Source: CALLVY01 sp937899855 (lineage in GTDB: Bacteria; Bacteroidota; Bacteroidia; Chitinophagales; Saprospiraceae). From it: a stretch of 33,804 nt of DNA. Location of the stretch: positions 1-33,804 of the forward strand of contig JBCBQC010000070.1 of assembly GCA_039820405.1 (NCBI GenBank), written 5' to 3'. The translations under genes and the position numbers were made by a program. This document shows, one piece after another, positions 1-7,533 of the stretch; the stretch's first letter is position 1, and each line of letters opens with the position of its first letter. Below the pieces are notes generated by a model that saw only the letters and a program-made list of their open reading frames with translations, searched no databases and was not told where the DNA came from.

Positions 1-23
1 TCTAGCAGGATGATCCTGCTAGA
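1..23. repeat. Perfect palindrome at window edge
   Basis: Two 11-bp arms (TCTAGCAGGAT and ATCCTGCTAGA) are exact reverse complements around a single G. The right arm fits the methyltransferase reading frame and encodes Asp-Pro-Ala-Arg. The left arm creates an in-frame TAG at 3-5. A fold-back at the very end of a sequence is a common assembly or library artefact, but a real inverted duplication cannot be excluded. Confidence 0.8.
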
Positions 24-425
24 TTCCCTCCTAAATTACCTGAGTTTTTCATAAAATATCTAACAGATAAAGATGATTTAGTTATTGATATTTTTGGTGG
101 CTCAAATACAACTGGATTCGTTGCTGAACAGTTAAAAAGAAAATGGATTTCAATAGACCTAGATGCTTCTTATTCTGCTATGTCAGCTTTTCGCTTTTTG
201 CCAAAATCCCTTTCTGAAAAAGATTTACTTAATGTTTACTATTCTATTTTAGCTGGTGAAGAAGTTCATATCATTGATTTTCTCGTGAACGGACGAGAAG
301 TACCTAGTCTAACAAAAGATTTTGTTTTTAATGAAAAAGATTCTCTTGGACAAATTGAAAAACTTAAAAAATCTGAATTAGCAAAATTGAAAGTCTTAGA
401 ACGAGCAATTTCTGTTTTTTCTTAA
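6..425 (+). CDS. DNA methyltransferase (N4-cytosine/N6-adenine type), C-terminal fragment
   Basis: This is the 3' end of a SAM-dependent DNA methyltransferase, the modification half of a restriction-modification or orphan system. The readable frame begins with DPARFPPKLPEFFIKYLT, like the HPARFP..LPEFFI segment of beta-type N4/N6 methylases. It is followed by VIDIFGGSNTTG, the SAM-binding FxGxG motif (usually DPFxGSGTT), and by the WISIDLD strand that typically follows. The last 80 or so residues are Lys/Glu-rich and unremarkable. The catalytic (S/D)PPY motif would lie upstream, outside the window. An in-frame TAG sits at 3-5, directly before this segment, so the copy is either a remnant or truncated by an edge artefact. 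Base composition is strongly AT-rich compared with the GC-rich genes from 595 onward, which suggests horizontal acquisition. I cannot tell which base it methylates. Confidence 0.7.
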   Translation, partial: QDDPARFPPKLPEFFIKYLTDKDDLVIDIFGGSNTTGFVAEQLKRKWISIDLDASYSAMSAFRFLPKSLSEKDLLNVYYSILAGEEVHIIDFLVNGREVPSLTKDFVFNEKDSLGQIEKLKKSELAKLKVLERAISVFS

Positions 426-456
426 TTGGACAGAACTCAAAAATATCCTCTACTGT

Positions 457-505
457 CGTGAATCTCCTACGTCGATTTACTAGCGTGAATCTCCTACGTC
501 GATTT
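457..505. repeat. Two direct copies of a 22-bp sequence, period 27 bp
   Basis: The same 22 bases, beginning CGTGAATCTCCTACG and ending TCGATTT, occur at 457-478 and 484-505, separated by ACTAG. They lie at the boundary between the AT-rich methyltransferase remnant and the GC-rich Uma2 gene. The rest of 506-594 contains no gene I recognise, only a weak GAGCC/GGCTC inverted repeat. They could be the edge of a mobile or REP-like element. Two copies are too few to call a CRISPR. Confidence 0.75.
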
Positions 506-594
506 GAGCTACGTTAGGGGCATTTGTACTCCAACGAGCCGATAAAAACATTTTGAGATGGCTCCTGGCAAATCCGGCTGGATTTATGTAAATT

Positions 595-1260
595 ATGAGC
601 ATGACCAATAGGCTCACCGAAGCATTAAAACAGCAAATTTTAGCCTTGCCCAGTGCCCCACAGTTGCTGGAAGAGGTATACGCTGCCCTGGCGGAGGAAG
701 CCAAGCGGCGTCAACTTTTCTACGAGCAAGTAACGGAGGAAAGCAAGGCGGAATTTATCAACGGAGAAGTTATCCTGCACTCCCCAGCGATGAAGCGCCA
801 CGTCGAGGTGACCAGTCAGCTGTTTCAACTCCTCAATGCCTACGTTCTCAAACACACAATGGGTTTTGTAGGCATTGAGAAACTGATGATCACCCGCAAT
901 GATTACGAACCGGACATCTGCTACTTCGCCACTGAGCAAGCGACTCATTTTAGCCCTGAGCAAATGCTGTTTCCCGCTCCTGATTTTGTGGTGGAAGTTT
1001 TGTCTAAAAGTACGGAGAAAAGAGATCGGGGAATTAAGTGGCAAGATTATGCTGCCCACGGGGTGGGCGAGTATTGGATCATTGATCCCGAAGGACAAAC
1101 CGTAGAGCAGTATTTGCTACGCGATGGGAACTATAATCTTCACCGCAAAGTAGCCGATGGCGAGCTGAATAGCCAAGTGGTGAGGGGTTTTACCATCCCC
1201 GTACGGGCCATTTTCGAAGCCTCCGCCAATATCCAGGCCCTTGCCCAAATCCTTGCCTAA
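595..1260 (+). CDS. Uma2 family (DUF820) nuclease-like protein
   Basis: This is a 221-residue protein of the Uma2/DUF820 family, which has the PD-(D/E)XK restriction-endonuclease fold. The family is multicopy in Cyanobacteria and in some Bacteroidota, and its biological role is unproven. The family signature is clear: YEPDICYF (Asp107), FPAPDFVVEVLSKST (Glu134), KRDRGIKWQDYAAHGV (Lys148) and EYWIIDPE. Asp107, Glu134 and Lys148 fit the D-ExK-like catalytic triad, so the site looks intact. The first 50 residues form a helical extension before the core. ATG at 595 or at 601 could be the start (the sequence begins MSM). No Shine-Dalgarno is visible. The stop codon directly abuts that of the convergent histidine kinase gene. 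Family assignment is firm; substrate and function are unknown. Confidence 0.88.
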   Translation: MSMTNRLTEALKQQILALPSAPQLLEEVYAALAEEAKRRQLFYEQVTEESKAEFINGEVILHSPAMKRHVEVTSQLFQLLNAYVLKHTMGFVGIEKLMITRNDYEPDICYFATEQATHFSPEQMLFPAPDFVVEVLSKSTEKRDRGIKWQDYAAHGVGEYWIIDPEGQTVEQYLLRDGNYNLHRKVADGELNSQVVRGFTIPVRAIFEASANIQALAQILA

Positions 1261-3312
1261 TCAATTCATCGGTACGGTAAAGAAAAAGGTCGTCCCCCGC
1301 CCCGGCTGCGATTCCAGCCAGATTTTCCCTTCCAACTGATCGATGATCTTCTTGCAAATCGACAAGCCGATGCCCGTTCCCTGATATTCCTCCCGATGGT
1401 GTAGGCGCTTAAACATATCGAAAACCTGTTGGTGGTACTGTGGGTCGATGCCGATGCCATTGTCGCGGATGCTAAAGAGGTGGTTGCGCGCTTCCTTCTT
1501 GTGCTCGATGACCACGCTGGGCTGTTTGTTTTGGTTGTACTTCAAGCCATTGCCGATCAAATTCTGAAAGAGCTGGAGTACCTGCACCTTATTGGCCTGG
1601 ATGACGGGTAGGGGCGCGATTTCCACACTGCCGTTTTTCTCGGTCATCGTCTCCTTGAGGTTGTGGACGACGGACAGCAAGGATTCGTTCAAGTCCACGG
1701 CTTCCTGCTGTTGATCCGTCCCGTCGATTTTGGAAAATTCCAGGATGTCCTGAATCAAGGTTTGCATGTGCTGGGCATTGTCCGTGGCGAAGCGGAAGTA
1801 ATCGTTGAGTTCGGTGGGAATGGGGGCGCGCAATTTGCGTTTGATTAGGCCGAGGAAGCTGACGATGTTGCGCAGCGGGGCCTTGAGGTCGTGGGAGGCG
1901 ATGGAGGCAAAACGTTCCAATTCCCCGTTCGACTTGGCCAATTGGGCATTGGTCGCCACGAGTTCGGCATTGCTTTCGTGGAGCTCGGCGGTCCGCTTTT
2001 TTACCTCCAATTCCAATTCCGCATTGTAGACTTTTTTCCGACGGAAAGCTTGGTAGAGCAAAAAGGTCAGGATGAGCACCAGGTGAATGCCCACCAGCAG
2101 GCCGTAATTCTGTAAGCGCTGCTTTTGGATGAGGGCGGCGTTTTCCCGTTCGCGGGCCCGGAGCAATTGGTTCTCCTGGTGTTGCTTTTCGGTTTCGTAT
2201 TTGATTTGGGTGTTGATCAGTTGGCGCGATTGTTCCTCGTTGGACAGCTGGGCGTTGGCCGCCATCAGACGTTGGAGAAAGTGATAGGCCGAGGCGTGTT
2301 GGCCCAGGTCGGCGTAGTACTGGTGTAGGGATTGGTAAAGGTTTTTCTCCAGCAGTTGGTTGCCCGACTGGATGGCCTCGGTGAGGCCCAGCTGAAAGTA
2401 GGACAGCACCTCGTCGGTATTGCAGCCCCGATGGAGCAAGCCCAGTTCGTTGCTCGTATTGGCGAGCAGCCAGGGATTGTCCAAGCTCTCCCCGTAGCAC
2501 AGCGCCCGCTCGAAATAAATCAGGGCCGAGTCGGGACTTTCCAAACGCGCGTAGCCGTAGCCGATGTAGTAGTTGACCTGCCCCAGCAAAAACGCGTCCT
2601 CCAGATGTTCTCCCAAACGCAAAGCCTCCCGACAGTACTCCAGATTGCGCGGATAATCGGTCAGCTTGCCGTAGGCGCTGCCCAGGGCCGTCAGGGTCTG
2701 CACCTCCGCGTAGCGGTCGCCCACCCGGCGGTAGGACGCCAGGGCACTTTTGTAAAAACTGATCGCCGTCAGGTAATCGCCCTGTGCTTCCTTGAGCCGG
2801 CCCAGGTCAAAATTGACCAGCGCCACCTTTTCGCGGTCGCCCAATTGTTCGTAGATGTTCATCTGCTTGAAAAAGGCCTCCTGCGAGCGGGCGTAGTCGT
2901 TGAGCGACAACTGGATTTTACCCTCGTAGCCGTAGATGCTGGCCTGTTGGAGGGCATTGAGTTGATCCGGTGGAATGGCTTGGGCCGCGGTGAGTACTTC
3001 GCTGGCCTTGGACAGGTCGTATTTGAGGTGGTAATAAACGTCGAGCAAACGGACGACGGCCCGGTGGCGATCGCCCCAATTGTCCTGGTTTTCGGCCAGG
3101 GCCAGAGCGAGCGAGGCGTAGTTGATGGACTTGTCGGGCTCCTTGGCCCGGTAGTGCTGGGACAGCTCCAGCAGGAGGCGGGTCTTGATGCTGTCGTGAG
3201 GGGCCGCCTGGAGCGCCTCGATCCATTCCTGCGGACGAACGTCTTCCCCGGCGCGACCGGAAAACTGTAGCAAAAGGAAAAACGAAATGATAAGTAGTGC
3301 ACGTCCTCTCAT
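1261..3312 (-). CDS. TPR-containing sensor histidine kinase
   Basis: This 683-residue membrane histidine kinase belongs to a class typical of Bacteroidota. An N-terminal signal sequence (about 1-21) exports a TPR region (about 45-350), which contains repeated helix pairs such as ALVNFDLGRLKEAQGDYLTA. A coiled coil follows (about 365-400), then one membrane helix (about 403-422) and a second coiled coil. The kinase core contains the H-box SHDLKAPLRN with phospho-acceptor His474, the N-box NLIGNGLKYN (584-593), the G1 box DNGIGID (617-623) and the G2 box GTGIGLS (645-651). All key residues are present, so it should be active. No response regulator is encoded in the window, so its partner must lie elsewhere. 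The start is 49 bp downstream of the permease stop on the same strand, and I see no terminator between them, so co-transcription is likely. The signal sensed is unknown. Confidence 0.92.
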   Translation of the reverse strand: MRGRALLIISFFLLLQFSGRAGEDVRPQEWIEALQAAPHDSIKTRLLLELSQHYRAKEPDKSINYASLALALAENQDNWGDRHRAVVRLLDVYYHLKYDLSKASEVLTAAQAIPPDQLNALQQASIYGYEGKIQLSLNDYARSQEAFFKQMNIYEQLGDREKVALVNFDLGRLKEAQGDYLTAISFYKSALASYRRVGDRYAEVQTLTALGSAYGKLTDYPRNLEYCREALRLGEHLEDAFLLGQVNYYIGYGYARLESPDSALIYFERALCYGESLDNPWLLANTSNELGLLHRGCNTDEVLSYFQLGLTEAIQSGNQLLEKNLYQSLHQYYADLGQHASAYHFLQRLMAANAQLSNEEQSRQLINTQIKYETEKQHQENQLLRARERENAALIQKQRLQNYGLLVGIHLVLILTFLLYQAFRRKKVYNAELELEVKKRTAELHESNAELVATNAQLAKSNGELERFASIASHDLKAPLRNIVSFLGLIKRKLRAPIPTELNDYFRFATDNAQHMQTLIQDILEFSKIDGTDQQQEAVDLNESLLSVVHNLKETMTEKNGSVEIAPLPVIQANKVQVLQLFQNLIGNGLKYNQNKQPSVVIEHKKEARNHLFSIRDNGIGIDPQYHQQVFDMFKRLHHREEYQGTGIGLSICKKIIDQLEGKIWLESQPGRGTTFFFTVPMN

Positions 3313-3361
3313 AGGGCCAAATCCTTTCCCCTGCTACCCCAAAAACCGTACCCGGATTGGC

Positions 3362-5905
3362 TTACTGTACCTCGGCCCGCAAAACTTCGAGCGGAGGACG
3401 CCGCAAAATATCCCGACTGTTCAACAGTCCGATGATCACCGTCAAAACCGCAATACTGACCATCACCAGCAAACCCGCCCCCCAATTGGGCGCGTAGGGC
3501 ACGTTGAAGGTGTAGCGGGCCAGCAGAAAACTGCTGATCGTAGAAAGCAGCAAGCCACTCAAGGCCGCCAGGCTGCCCAGTAGGAGGTATTCCAGGGCAT
3601 TGATCCAGAGGATTTGTCGCCCCTGAGCCCCCAGGGTCCGCAGCAGTACGCTTTCGCGAATCCGTTGGTATTTACTCAGTACCACCGAGCTGATGAGCAC
3701 GAGCAAACCGGTGAGGATACTAAAAAAGGCCATAAAGCGGATCACGAAGGAGACCTTCGACAGCACCTGATCGACGGACTCCAGGATGGTGGTCAGGTCG
3801 ATCAAGCTGACGTTGGGAAAACGCTCCACCAATTCCCGCTGAAAGCCCGCCAACTGCTCCGCCGATTCCGAACGCGAGACGATGACGTTAAACTGCGGAG
3901 CCTTTTCCAAAATTCCACTGGGAAAAAGGACAAAAAAGTTGGTCTGAATCCGCCGCCAGTCAATCTTACGGATGCTCCGCACCTCCGCCTCCATCAGCGC
4001 CCCCTGTACATTGAACACGATTTGACTCCCCACCCCCGCACGCATGTCCTGGGCAATGCCCTCCTCCAGCGAGATGTACACCCGCCCCTCCGGCGAACGC
4101 GGTTCCGCCCCAAAGGCTTCCCCTTCGATCAACTCCTCCGACTCGATCAGCGTATCGCGGTAGGTGACGCGGTACTCCCGTCGGAATACCCAGGGATCGC
4201 GCCGCGTTAGGGAGTCCAGCAAGTTTTGCTGCTTATTCACCCCCTCAATCTGCTCCACCCGCAGGGTGACGATGGGCACCTCCTGCATCAGCGGCAAGTC
4301 GTGCGTTCGCGCCAATTGGCTGACCTCAGGCCGCTGCTCGGGTGTGATGTCAAATAAAATCATATTGGCCTGCTCCCCACTTCCCGACAGCTGTACCTGG
4401 CGCAGCAGTAGGTCCTGTACCGAAAAGAGGGTGGCGATGAGGGTCGTTCCCAGCCCGATGGTGACCATCAGAATGAGCGTTTGGTTGTTGGGGCGAAACA
4501 GGTTGGCGACCCCCTGCCGCAAGACGTAACTGCCTCCGGTGGGGAAAAAGCGCTGCGTCGCCCAGATCAGGGCCCGCGCTACGCCCGCCAGGGCCAGTAG
4601 GGCCAGTCCGATGCCCAGTGGGAAAAACAGGGCCTCCCGCTCTCCCCCGGTCTGTTGGTAGGCAAAGGCTAGGACGAAGGCAAAGATCGCGGCGTAGACC
4701 GCCGCCCGGGCCCGACCCGAGCCACCGGGGCTCTCCACCGAGGCGCGCAAGGCGCGCAGGGGCGCGATGTGGCGGACCCGCAGCAGGGGCAAAAGCGCAA
4801 AGAGGACGGCGATGGCCAAACCCGTCACCACCCCCTGCCCAATGGCGATCCAGGAGACCTCCGTACTGACCGCGCTCACTGGTAGGAAATCCGCCAGTAC
4901 CGTGGGCAACAAGCGTTGCAACAAACTCCCCAGGCTCGCCCCGATGAGCGAACCCACCAGTCCCATCGCCGCAATTTGGAAGAGGTAAATCAGAAAGGCC
5001 TGTTGCCCACTGGCTCCCAGACAGCGCAAGACCGCCACGATGCCGACCTTGTCGCGGACGTAGATGTGGACCGCGCTGGCCACCCCAATACAGCCCAGTA
5101 GTAGGGCAATAAAGCCCACCAGGTTGAGAAAGCGGTTCATGTTTTGAAAGGCATCGCCGAGGTTGTCGCGGCGGCTGGCCACGGTGGTAGCGCTGAGGGA
5201 AGCTGCTGCCAGGGCGGGGCGGAGCTGCTGGGCCAGGGTATCCGGGTTGACGGTGGCGGGCAGTTGGTAGTAGTAGCGGTACTCCACCCGGCTCCCCATC
5301 TGGATCAGACCGGTGGCGTCGAGGTAGGCCCGGGGGATGTAGATGGTGGGCGCAATGGCCGAGGTGATCTGGGCCTGGCCGGGCAGGGCGTTGAGCTTGC
5401 CCTCGATGCTAAAATGCTGCTCCCCGATTTTGACCGTATCCCCATTGCGGAGGCCAAATTGGGTCATCAGGCTCTTGTCGACCAGCGCCTTGGGCCCGTC
5501 GCGGAAGCTGCGCGCGGCCTGGCGGGGCTCGGTATTGAGTTGGCCGTAAAAAGGGAAATCCCCTTCCAGGGCGTTGATAAAAGCGAGGCGGCTGTTGCCG
5601 TTTTGGGGAAACAGGACCATCGAGATAAAGCCCACGTTGCTGGCCGATTGGTCCTGCAGGCCGTCCAGCACCCGGAGGATCGAATCGCGGGCGACTTGGT
5701 TGCCTTCCAGGACCAGGTCGGCACCGAGCAGGGTCTTGGCCTCGCGGTCGATGTCGCGTTGGAGGTTGGCCCCAAAGGAGTTGATGGCGACCAGGGCGGC
5801 GATGCCCAGGATGATCGAGGAGACGAAGAGCAGGAGGCGGCCCCGGTTGCGGCGGCTATCGCGCCAGGCCATGCGCAGGAGCCAGGAGTAGTCGGTGGAA
5901 GGCAT
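3362..5905 (-). CDS. FtsX-type ABC transporter permease (YbbP-like)
   Basis: This is an 847-residue inner-membrane permease of the FtsX/MacB superfamily (COG3127, YbbP-like). These proteins work with a LolD/YbbA-type ATPase and usually perform mechanotransmission or lipid and lipoprotein handling rather than classical import. The first helix is at about 24-44. A large periplasmic domain (about 45-255) is followed by an FtsX core with helices near 262-285, 305-330 and 352-375, then middle helices at 402-446 and 476-496. A second periplasmic domain precedes a second FtsX core (about 715-840). Both cores carry the family motif RCLGASGQQ or RTLGAQGRQ. The start is placed at MPSTDYSW, 28 codons into a longer open frame, because the conserved RMAWRDSRRNRGR segment follows directly and the upstream residues do not look coding. 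No ATPase gene is adjacent: the upstream neighbour is the divergent carboxypeptidase gene. Function is therefore open. Confidence 0.88.
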   Translation of the reverse strand: MPSTDYSWLLRMAWRDSRRNRGRLLLFVSSIILGIAALVAINSFGANLQRDIDREAKTLLGADLVLEGNQVARDSILRVLDGLQDQSASNVGFISMVLFPQNGNSRLAFINALEGDFPFYGQLNTEPRQAARSFRDGPKALVDKSLMTQFGLRNGDTVKIGEQHFSIEGKLNALPGQAQITSAIAPTIYIPRAYLDATGLIQMGSRVEYRYYYQLPATVNPDTLAQQLRPALAAASLSATTVASRRDNLGDAFQNMNRFLNLVGFIALLLGCIGVASAVHIYVRDKVGIVAVLRCLGASGQQAFLIYLFQIAAMGLVGSLIGASLGSLLQRLLPTVLADFLPVSAVSTEVSWIAIGQGVVTGLAIAVLFALLPLLRVRHIAPLRALRASVESPGGSGRARAAVYAAIFAFVLAFAYQQTGGEREALFFPLGIGLALLALAGVARALIWATQRFFPTGGSYVLRQGVANLFRPNNQTLILMVTIGLGTTLIATLFSVQDLLLRQVQLSGSGEQANMILFDITPEQRPEVSQLARTHDLPLMQEVPIVTLRVEQIEGVNKQQNLLDSLTRRDPWVFRREYRVTYRDTLIESEELIEGEAFGAEPRSPEGRVYISLEEGIAQDMRAGVGSQIVFNVQGALMEAEVRSIRKIDWRRIQTNFFVLFPSGILEKAPQFNVIVSRSESAEQLAGFQRELVERFPNVSLIDLTTILESVDQVLSKVSFVIRFMAFFSILTGLLVLISSVVLSKYQRIRESVLLRTLGAQGRQILWINALEYLLLGSLAALSGLLLSTISSFLLARYTFNVPYAPNWGAGLLVMVSIAVLTVIIGLLNSRDILRRPPLEVLRAEVQ

Positions 5906-6000
5906 AAATGGTTGCTTGGCGATCAGATGTACCCCAATACTACAACGCCGAGCCGATCTTTGTTGGAATTTTTTTAATTTATCGACCAAAGCCCTTTTTC

Positions 6001-7476
6001 ATGATACGTTTTCCGCTCTTCCTGCTACTGATCGCGTGTATCCCGTTCCGCTTATGGGGTCAGCCCGTCGCGCAAAAAGCGATCGACCGGCTCCTGAGCA
6101 CTGCGCAACTGTCCGCCGCCAGCACCAGCATTTGCCTCATCGACCGCCAAACTGGAGCGGTCCTAGCCAGCCACCAGCCCGACCAAAGCCTCATTCCCGC
6201 CTCCACCCTCAAGGTGCTGACCACCGCCACCGCCCTGGCCCTACTCGGCGAAGACTTTCGCTACCAAACCCACTTCGAATACGACGGCCGCATCGAAGCC
6301 GACGGTACCCTCCGTGGCAACCTCTACCTCCGCGGCACCGGCGACCCCACCCTGGCTTCCCCCCAGCTGGACGCCACCGATCGCGCCACCACCGTCCTCG
6401 ACCAACTTGTCACGGCCCTCGAAAAGGGGGGTATCCGCCGGATCGAAGGACAGGTCGTCGGCGATGCCTCCCACTTCGAAGGCGCCCCCCTGGCCCAGAC
6501 CTGGCCCTGGGAAGACCTGGGCAATTACTACGCCGCCGGCGCCTGGGGCCTCAACTGGCACGAGAACCTTTACTTCCTCCACCTCCAGCAGGCCTCCCAA
6601 CTGGGCGCTCGCCCCGAAATCTTCCGCACCGACCCCGAAGTCCCCAACCTCCTCTTGGTCAATGAGCTTCAATCGGCGGCCCGCGGGACGGGCGACAATG
6701 CCTACCTCTACGGCGTTCCCTACGCCTACACTCGGATCGTTCGCGGCACGATTCCCGTGGGTTCGGGTACCTTTACCATCAAGGGCTCGCTGCCCGATCC
6801 GCCCTTCCAGGCGGCGCACGAACTCCTGATGGCCCTGGCTGCCCGGGGCATCCGCAGCAGCGGTGGAGCCACCAGCCAGTGGGAACGCCGGCGAACGGGA
6901 ACGGTGGGGGAGGAGGAGGCCCCGCGGCAAAGTTTGTTGGAGCTCCGCTCCCCAGCCCTCCGCGAGATCGTTCGGGTGGCCAATCACCAGAGCGTTAACC
7001 TCTACTGCGAGGCCTTGCTCAAGACCCTGGGCAAGCTTCGGGGTCGGGGTGGGACGACGGAGGCGGGGCTGGAAGTGGTTCGTGAATTCTGGAGTGCTCG
7101 GGGTTTGGACGATACGGGACTGTACCTGATGGATGGCAGCGGCTTGTCGCCCCGCAACGGGATCACGAGTCGGCACTTGTGTACGGTGCTGCGGTTGATG
7201 GCGGCGGAAAAGGCGGCTTTTGGGGCTTTTTACGACAGTTTACCCATCGGGGGGCGTTCGGGAACGCTGCGTTCGATGTTTCGGGGGACGGTGGCGGAGG
7301 GGCGCTTGCGGGGGAAGAGTGGGGGCATGGAGCGGGTGCGGGGCTACACGGGCTACGTGCGGACGACGGGGGGGCGGGAGCTAGTGTATGCCGTGCTGGT
7401 CAACAATTATGCGGGCTCGGGTGGGCAAATGCGGGCGGCCTTGGAACGACTGCTGATTGAATTTTGTAAGGGATAA
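6001..7476 (+). CDS. dacB: D-alanyl-D-alanine carboxypeptidase/endopeptidase (PBP4 family, S13)
   Basis: This is a 491-residue periplasmic penicillin-binding protein of peptidase family S13. It trims D-Ala from peptidoglycan stem peptides and/or cuts cross-links. A signal peptide (about 1-21, ending RLWGQ) precedes the catalytic domain. All three active-site motifs are present: SxxK as STLK (Ser68, Lys71), SxN as SVN (331-333) and KTG as KSG (439-441). The family box MDGSGLSPRN (378-387) is also present. The inserted domains between motifs 1 and 2 match the usual length of the family. The start at 6001 is preferred over an in-frame ATG at 5908 because it begins with the signal peptide. Third-position bases shift from C-rich to G-rich at about 6890-7040, although the protein continues uninterrupted. 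The gene is divergent from the permease. The symbol follows the family; endopeptidase versus carboxypeptidase preference is not decidable here. Confidence 0.93.
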   Translation: MIRFPLFLLLIACIPFRLWGQPVAQKAIDRLLSTAQLSAASTSICLIDRQTGAVLASHQPDQSLIPASTLKVLTTATALALLGEDFRYQTHFEYDGRIEADGTLRGNLYLRGTGDPTLASPQLDATDRATTVLDQLVTALEKGGIRRIEGQVVGDASHFEGAPLAQTWPWEDLGNYYAAGAWGLNWHENLYFLHLQQASQLGARPEIFRTDPEVPNLLLVNELQSAARGTGDNAYLYGVPYAYTRIVRGTIPVGSGTFTIKGSLPDPPFQAAHELLMALAARGIRSSGGATSQWERRRTGTVGEEEAPRQSLLELRSPALREIVRVANHQSVNLYCEALLKTLGKLRGRGGTTEAGLEVVREFWSARGLDDTGLYLMDGSGLSPRNGITSRHLCTVLRLMAAEKAAFGAFYDSLPIGGRSGTLRSMFRGTVAEGRLRGKSGGMERVRGYTGYVRTTGGRELVYAVLVNNYAGSGGQMRAALERLLIEFCKG

Positions 7477-7491
7477 AACCAGGTGATTTAT

Positions 7492-7499
7492 TACCTTTG
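7492..7499 (+). promoter_or_regulatory. -7 box TACCTTTG upstream of the methyltransferase gene
   Basis: This exact match to the Bacteroidota -7 consensus TAnnTTTG lies 35 nt before the ATG at 7534. The nearest TTTG (7463-7466) is 25 nt upstream, longer than the usual 19-21. Transcription starting just downstream would exclude the earlier in-frame ATG at 7483, which supports the lipoprotein start. Confidence 0.45.
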
Positions 7500-7533
7500 G
7501 GTCACCGCATCACTCATCCATAACTACCGCTTG

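Noticed and set aside
457..505. CRISPR-like direct repeats
   Set aside because: Only two copies with a 5-bp separation, no spacer-sized gaps and no cas genes.
480..704. 74-codon minus-strand frame over the direct repeats
   Set aside because: Overlaps the start of the Uma2 gene and is composed partly of the repeat. No independent coding evidence.
2332..3270. 312-codon plus-strand frame opposite the histidine kinase
   Set aside because: Lies wholly within the kinase gene, which has all catalytic motifs. The antisense frame shows no family features and follows from GC-rich codon use.
5144..5977. 277-codon plus-strand frame opposite the permease
   Set aside because: Shadow of the permease N-terminal coding region; low-complexity Gly/Val/Ala composition.
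5906..6000. Divergent promoters between the permease and dacB
   Set aside because: TAATTTAT and CTTTG words occur but no pair has acceptable spacing on either strand.
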